Below are positions 4,917 through 6,120 of a DNA stretch of 6,120 bases, piece by piece. Each line of letters starts with the position of its first letter. Within the stretch, counting starts at the first letter, position 1. Source of the stretch: Deltaproteobacteria bacterium (lineage in GTDB: Bacteria > Desulfobacterota_B > Binatia > Bin18); contig JAAXHF010000655.1 in NCBI GenBank assembly GCA_012271025.1, positions 1-6,120 on the forward strand, given 5' to 3'. The notes below the pieces were generated by a model that was given only the letters and a program-made list of their open reading frames with translations, searched no databases and had not been told where the DNA came from. The position numbers and the translations under genes are program-made.

Positions 4917-5588
4917 GTGGGGATTTTGCACCGGGCTGCCGTGGCCGGGGATGATCCAGTCGGCGATCTGTAAGATCTTTTCCCGGTTGGCGTCGAGGCT
5001 GGCCTGGCTCCAGGCCAGTGGATCCTCGCCGGGCTGGATATCGGCAAACGCCCACAGGTGGGTCAGGACGTAGGTGCCCTGGTCGGTCTCGACCACCAGA
5101 GAGGCGTCCTCCTCGGTATGGCCCGGCGTGCGCACGACCCTGATACCGGGCGCCAGCTCGTACTCCTCGCCGTGGTCCTGCCACAGGTCGCCCTTGTAGC
5201 GCGCCCAAAAGTCAACCAACTCGGCGTTGGGAAACAGGGCGATATTCACCGTGTGGTCGGGATGGTGGTGGCTGATGAAGATATGGCTCACGTCCTCGGG
5301 CGAGACGCCCTCTTTTTGCAGCGCATCGATAATCAGCGCCCGATCAGTCACCATACCGGGGTCGGCCACCAGGGTGACCGCCTCGCCCCGCACCAGGACG
5401 ACCGTGCCGGCCACGTGTCGGGCGCCGTCGTCCGATACGCCGGGCATGGGCTGGCGTCCTTCGATGGGCTTGACGTAGCCCTCAACGAGGACGCTGACCG
5501 TGTTCTGCGCCCGAACGGACTGGGGCGCCCAGCCCGCTAGCGCGAGTATCACCGCCAGTATCAGCATTCCCGTGCCGGTGTGTCGCAT
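4908..5588 (-). CDS. Exported MBL-fold metallo-hydrolase with altered metal ligand
   Basis: A 226-residue protein. Residues 1-27 are a Sec-type signal peptide (short basic start, hydrophobic LILAVILALAGWA, cleavage after SVRA), so it should work in the periplasm or outside. The metallo-beta-lactamase fold follows: SHHHPDH (His107, His109, Asp111, His112), His157 in TPGHT and His216 in IIPGHGSPV. The strand that normally ends in GD, whose Asp bridges the two metals, reads YVLTHLWAF here, placing His177 at that position. The overall pattern, including the ADWIIPGHG end, recalls MBLAC1-like or general MBL-fold hydrolases rather than true beta-lactamases; the substrate is unknown. The ATG at 5588 is preferred because GGAGG (5594-5598) is 5 nt upstream and the signal peptide then begins at residue 1; starting at 5693 would bury it. 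It is divergent from the biotin carboxylase. Confidence 0.85.
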   Translation of the reverse strand: MRHTGTGMLILAVILALAGWAPQSVRAQNTVSVLVEGYVKPIEGRQPMPGVSDDGARHVAGTVVLVRGEAVTLVADPGMVTDRALIIDALQKEGVSPEDVSHIFISHHHPDHTVNIALFPNAELVDFWARYKGDLWQDHGEEYELAPGIRVVRTPGHTEEDASLVVETDQGTYVLTHLWAFADIQPGEDPLAWSQASLDANREKILQIADWIIPGHGSPVQNPHKN

Positions 5589-5653
5589 ACTGTCCTCCGC
5601 TGTGCCGGTCATATGCGTGCAGGCCCTACATGGCACACCCGGACGGCTCTTGT

Positions 5654-5668
5654 CCAGCGCTGCGCTGG
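5654..5668. repeat. Perfect 15-bp palindrome (7-bp arms, 1-bp centre)
   Basis: CCAGCGC-T-GCGCTGG lies in the non-coding gap between the MBL gene and the biotin carboxylase gene. It is a plausible operator for a dimeric regulator, or an RNA hairpin with a small loop. GC-rich palindromes of this size can also arise by chance here. Confidence 0.5.
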
Positions 5669-5679
5669 CCCGGCGAGCG

Positions 5680-5706
5680 CCCGCCACCGCCAATCCGTGT
5701 GGCGGG
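5680..5706. repeat. Inverted repeat with 8-bp arms in the MBL/biotin carboxylase gap
   Basis: CCCGCCAC (5680-5687) pairs exactly with GTGGCGGG (5699-5706) across 11 nt, 11 bp from the palindrome at 5654-5668. There is no T-run on either side, so it is not an intrinsic terminator. It may be a regulatory site or leader structure. The rest of the gap 5589-5823 shows no convincing gene or promoter. Confidence 0.45.
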
Positions 5707-5823
5707 GGCCGGGTTGAGCGGCAGTGTGGCTGATGGCATCCTGAGCGCGCGCCGAGCCACGGCGCCAGATCGCGCTGACCGTGTCGGCGTGCGGTCCCGG
5801 CTGCAGCGGCAAAGGAGGGTTCG

Positions 5824-6120
5824 ATGAGTCAACACGGGCGAGAAGAGACCGGCCTCAGACGCGTCTTGATCAGTAATCGCGGCGAGATTGCCATTCGCAT
5901 CGCCAAAGCTGCGGCCGCCCTCGGCATGGAATCGGTGGGCGTCTACGCTCCGGTCGACGCGCTGTCGCTGCACACCCGGTTCACCACCGAGACCCGCGAG
6001 ATCGCCAGCCGCAACGGGGAGGCGGCGGACGCTGTGCGCGCCTACCTCGACGTCCAGGCTTTGATCCACACGGCCAAGGCTGCGGGCTGCGACTGCGTCC
6101 ACCCGGGCTACGGCTTCCTG
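5824..6120 (+). CDS. Biotin carboxylase, N-terminal fragment (runs off right edge)
   Basis: The 99 visible codons read MSQHGREETGLRRVLISNRG, then EIAIRIAKAAAALGMESVGVY (21-41), SLHTRF (47-52), a YLDVQALIHTAK helix (75-86) and CDCVHPGYGFL (89-99). VLIxNRGEIAxRI and HPGYGFL are hallmarks of the N-terminal domain of biotin carboxylases, which carboxylate biotin with ATP and bicarbonate in acetyl-, propionyl-, pyruvate- or methylcrotonyl-CoA-type carboxylases. The ATP-grasp domain and any fused biotin or carboxyltransferase domains lie beyond the window, so the complex cannot be named. The AAALGMESVGVY and SLHTR wording also fits long fused carboxylases. AGGAGG (5813-5818) lies 5 nt before the ATG. 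Confidence 0.92.
   Translation, partial: MSQHGREETGLRRVLISNRGEIAIRIAKAAAALGMESVGVYAPVDALSLHTRFTTETREIASRNGEAADAVRAYLDVQALIHTAKAAGCDCVHPGYGFL

Noticed and set aside
5589..5693. Upstream in-frame start for the MBL hydrolase at 5693
   Set aside because: It would add 35 residues ahead of a clean signal peptide. The ATG at 5588 has a good Shine-Dalgarno and places the signal peptide at the N-terminus.
1..6120. CRISPR array, tRNA, rRNA, insertion sequence or phage genes
   Set aside because: No regularly spaced repeats, cloverleaf-like segments, rRNA motifs, transposase or integrase reading frames were seen on either strand.

Overview
The window is a GC-rich (clearly above 55% by eye), densely coded bacterial chromosomal segment. 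It has strong Shine-Dalgarno sites, short intergenic gaps and mixed gene orientation. No rRNA, tRNA, CRISPR array, transposase, integrase or phage gene is visible. The gene content suggests a metabolically versatile, probably uncultured Gram-negative-like lineage; one protein carries a Sec-type signal peptide. The gene set includes acyl-CoA dehydrogenase, a biotin-dependent carboxylase, RidA, an S33 peptidase, an M19 dipeptidase, a nitroreductase and an MBL hydrolase. The sequence alone does not fix the taxonomy.

Layout. (1) Positions 1-125, minus strand: the N-terminus of an acyl-CoA dehydrogenase running off the left edge, with a good sigma70-type promoter. (2) 304-910, plus strand: a type II toxin-antitoxin module with an intact ribbon-helix-helix antitoxin and a MazF-like toxin whose reading frame is broken by an apparent one-base loss in a CCCCGGG run near 609-615. 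(3) 911-1084: a gap holding an exact 14-bp direct repeat (921-934 and 1048-1061) and a weak promoter candidate. (4) 1085-2877, plus strand: a tightly packed three-gene set of a SnoaL/DUF4440-like protein, a RidA-family protein that lacks the canonical catalytic arginine, and a proline-iminopeptidase-type alpha/beta hydrolase. (5) 2894-4096, minus strand: an M19 (renal dipeptidase family) metallopeptidase, convergent with the operon. (6) 4097-4217: a divergent control region with a near-consensus promoter for the dipeptidase and a strong 12-bp imperfect dyad. (7) 4218-4901, plus strand: a nitroreductase-family flavoprotein ending at a possible intrinsic terminator. (8) 4908-5588, minus strand: an exported MBL-fold hydrolase in which the usual metal-bridging Asp appears to be His. 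(9) 5589-5823: a non-coding divergent gap with two GC-rich inverted repeats. (10) 5824-6120, plus strand: the N-terminus of a biotin carboxylase, running off the right edge.

How the parts may fit (inference): the S33 aminopeptidase, the M19 dipeptidase and the RidA paralogue fit small-peptide or amino-acid-derivative catabolism. The nitroreductase and the exported MBL enzyme fit peripheral detoxification or xenobiotic chemistry. The flanking acyl-CoA dehydrogenase and biotin carboxylase fit acyl-CoA catabolism. I see no clearly new multi-gene system. The points most worth a second look are the broken mazF beside an intact antitoxin, three enzymes with altered catalytic or metal-site residues, and the dyad between the dipeptidase and the nitroreductase.
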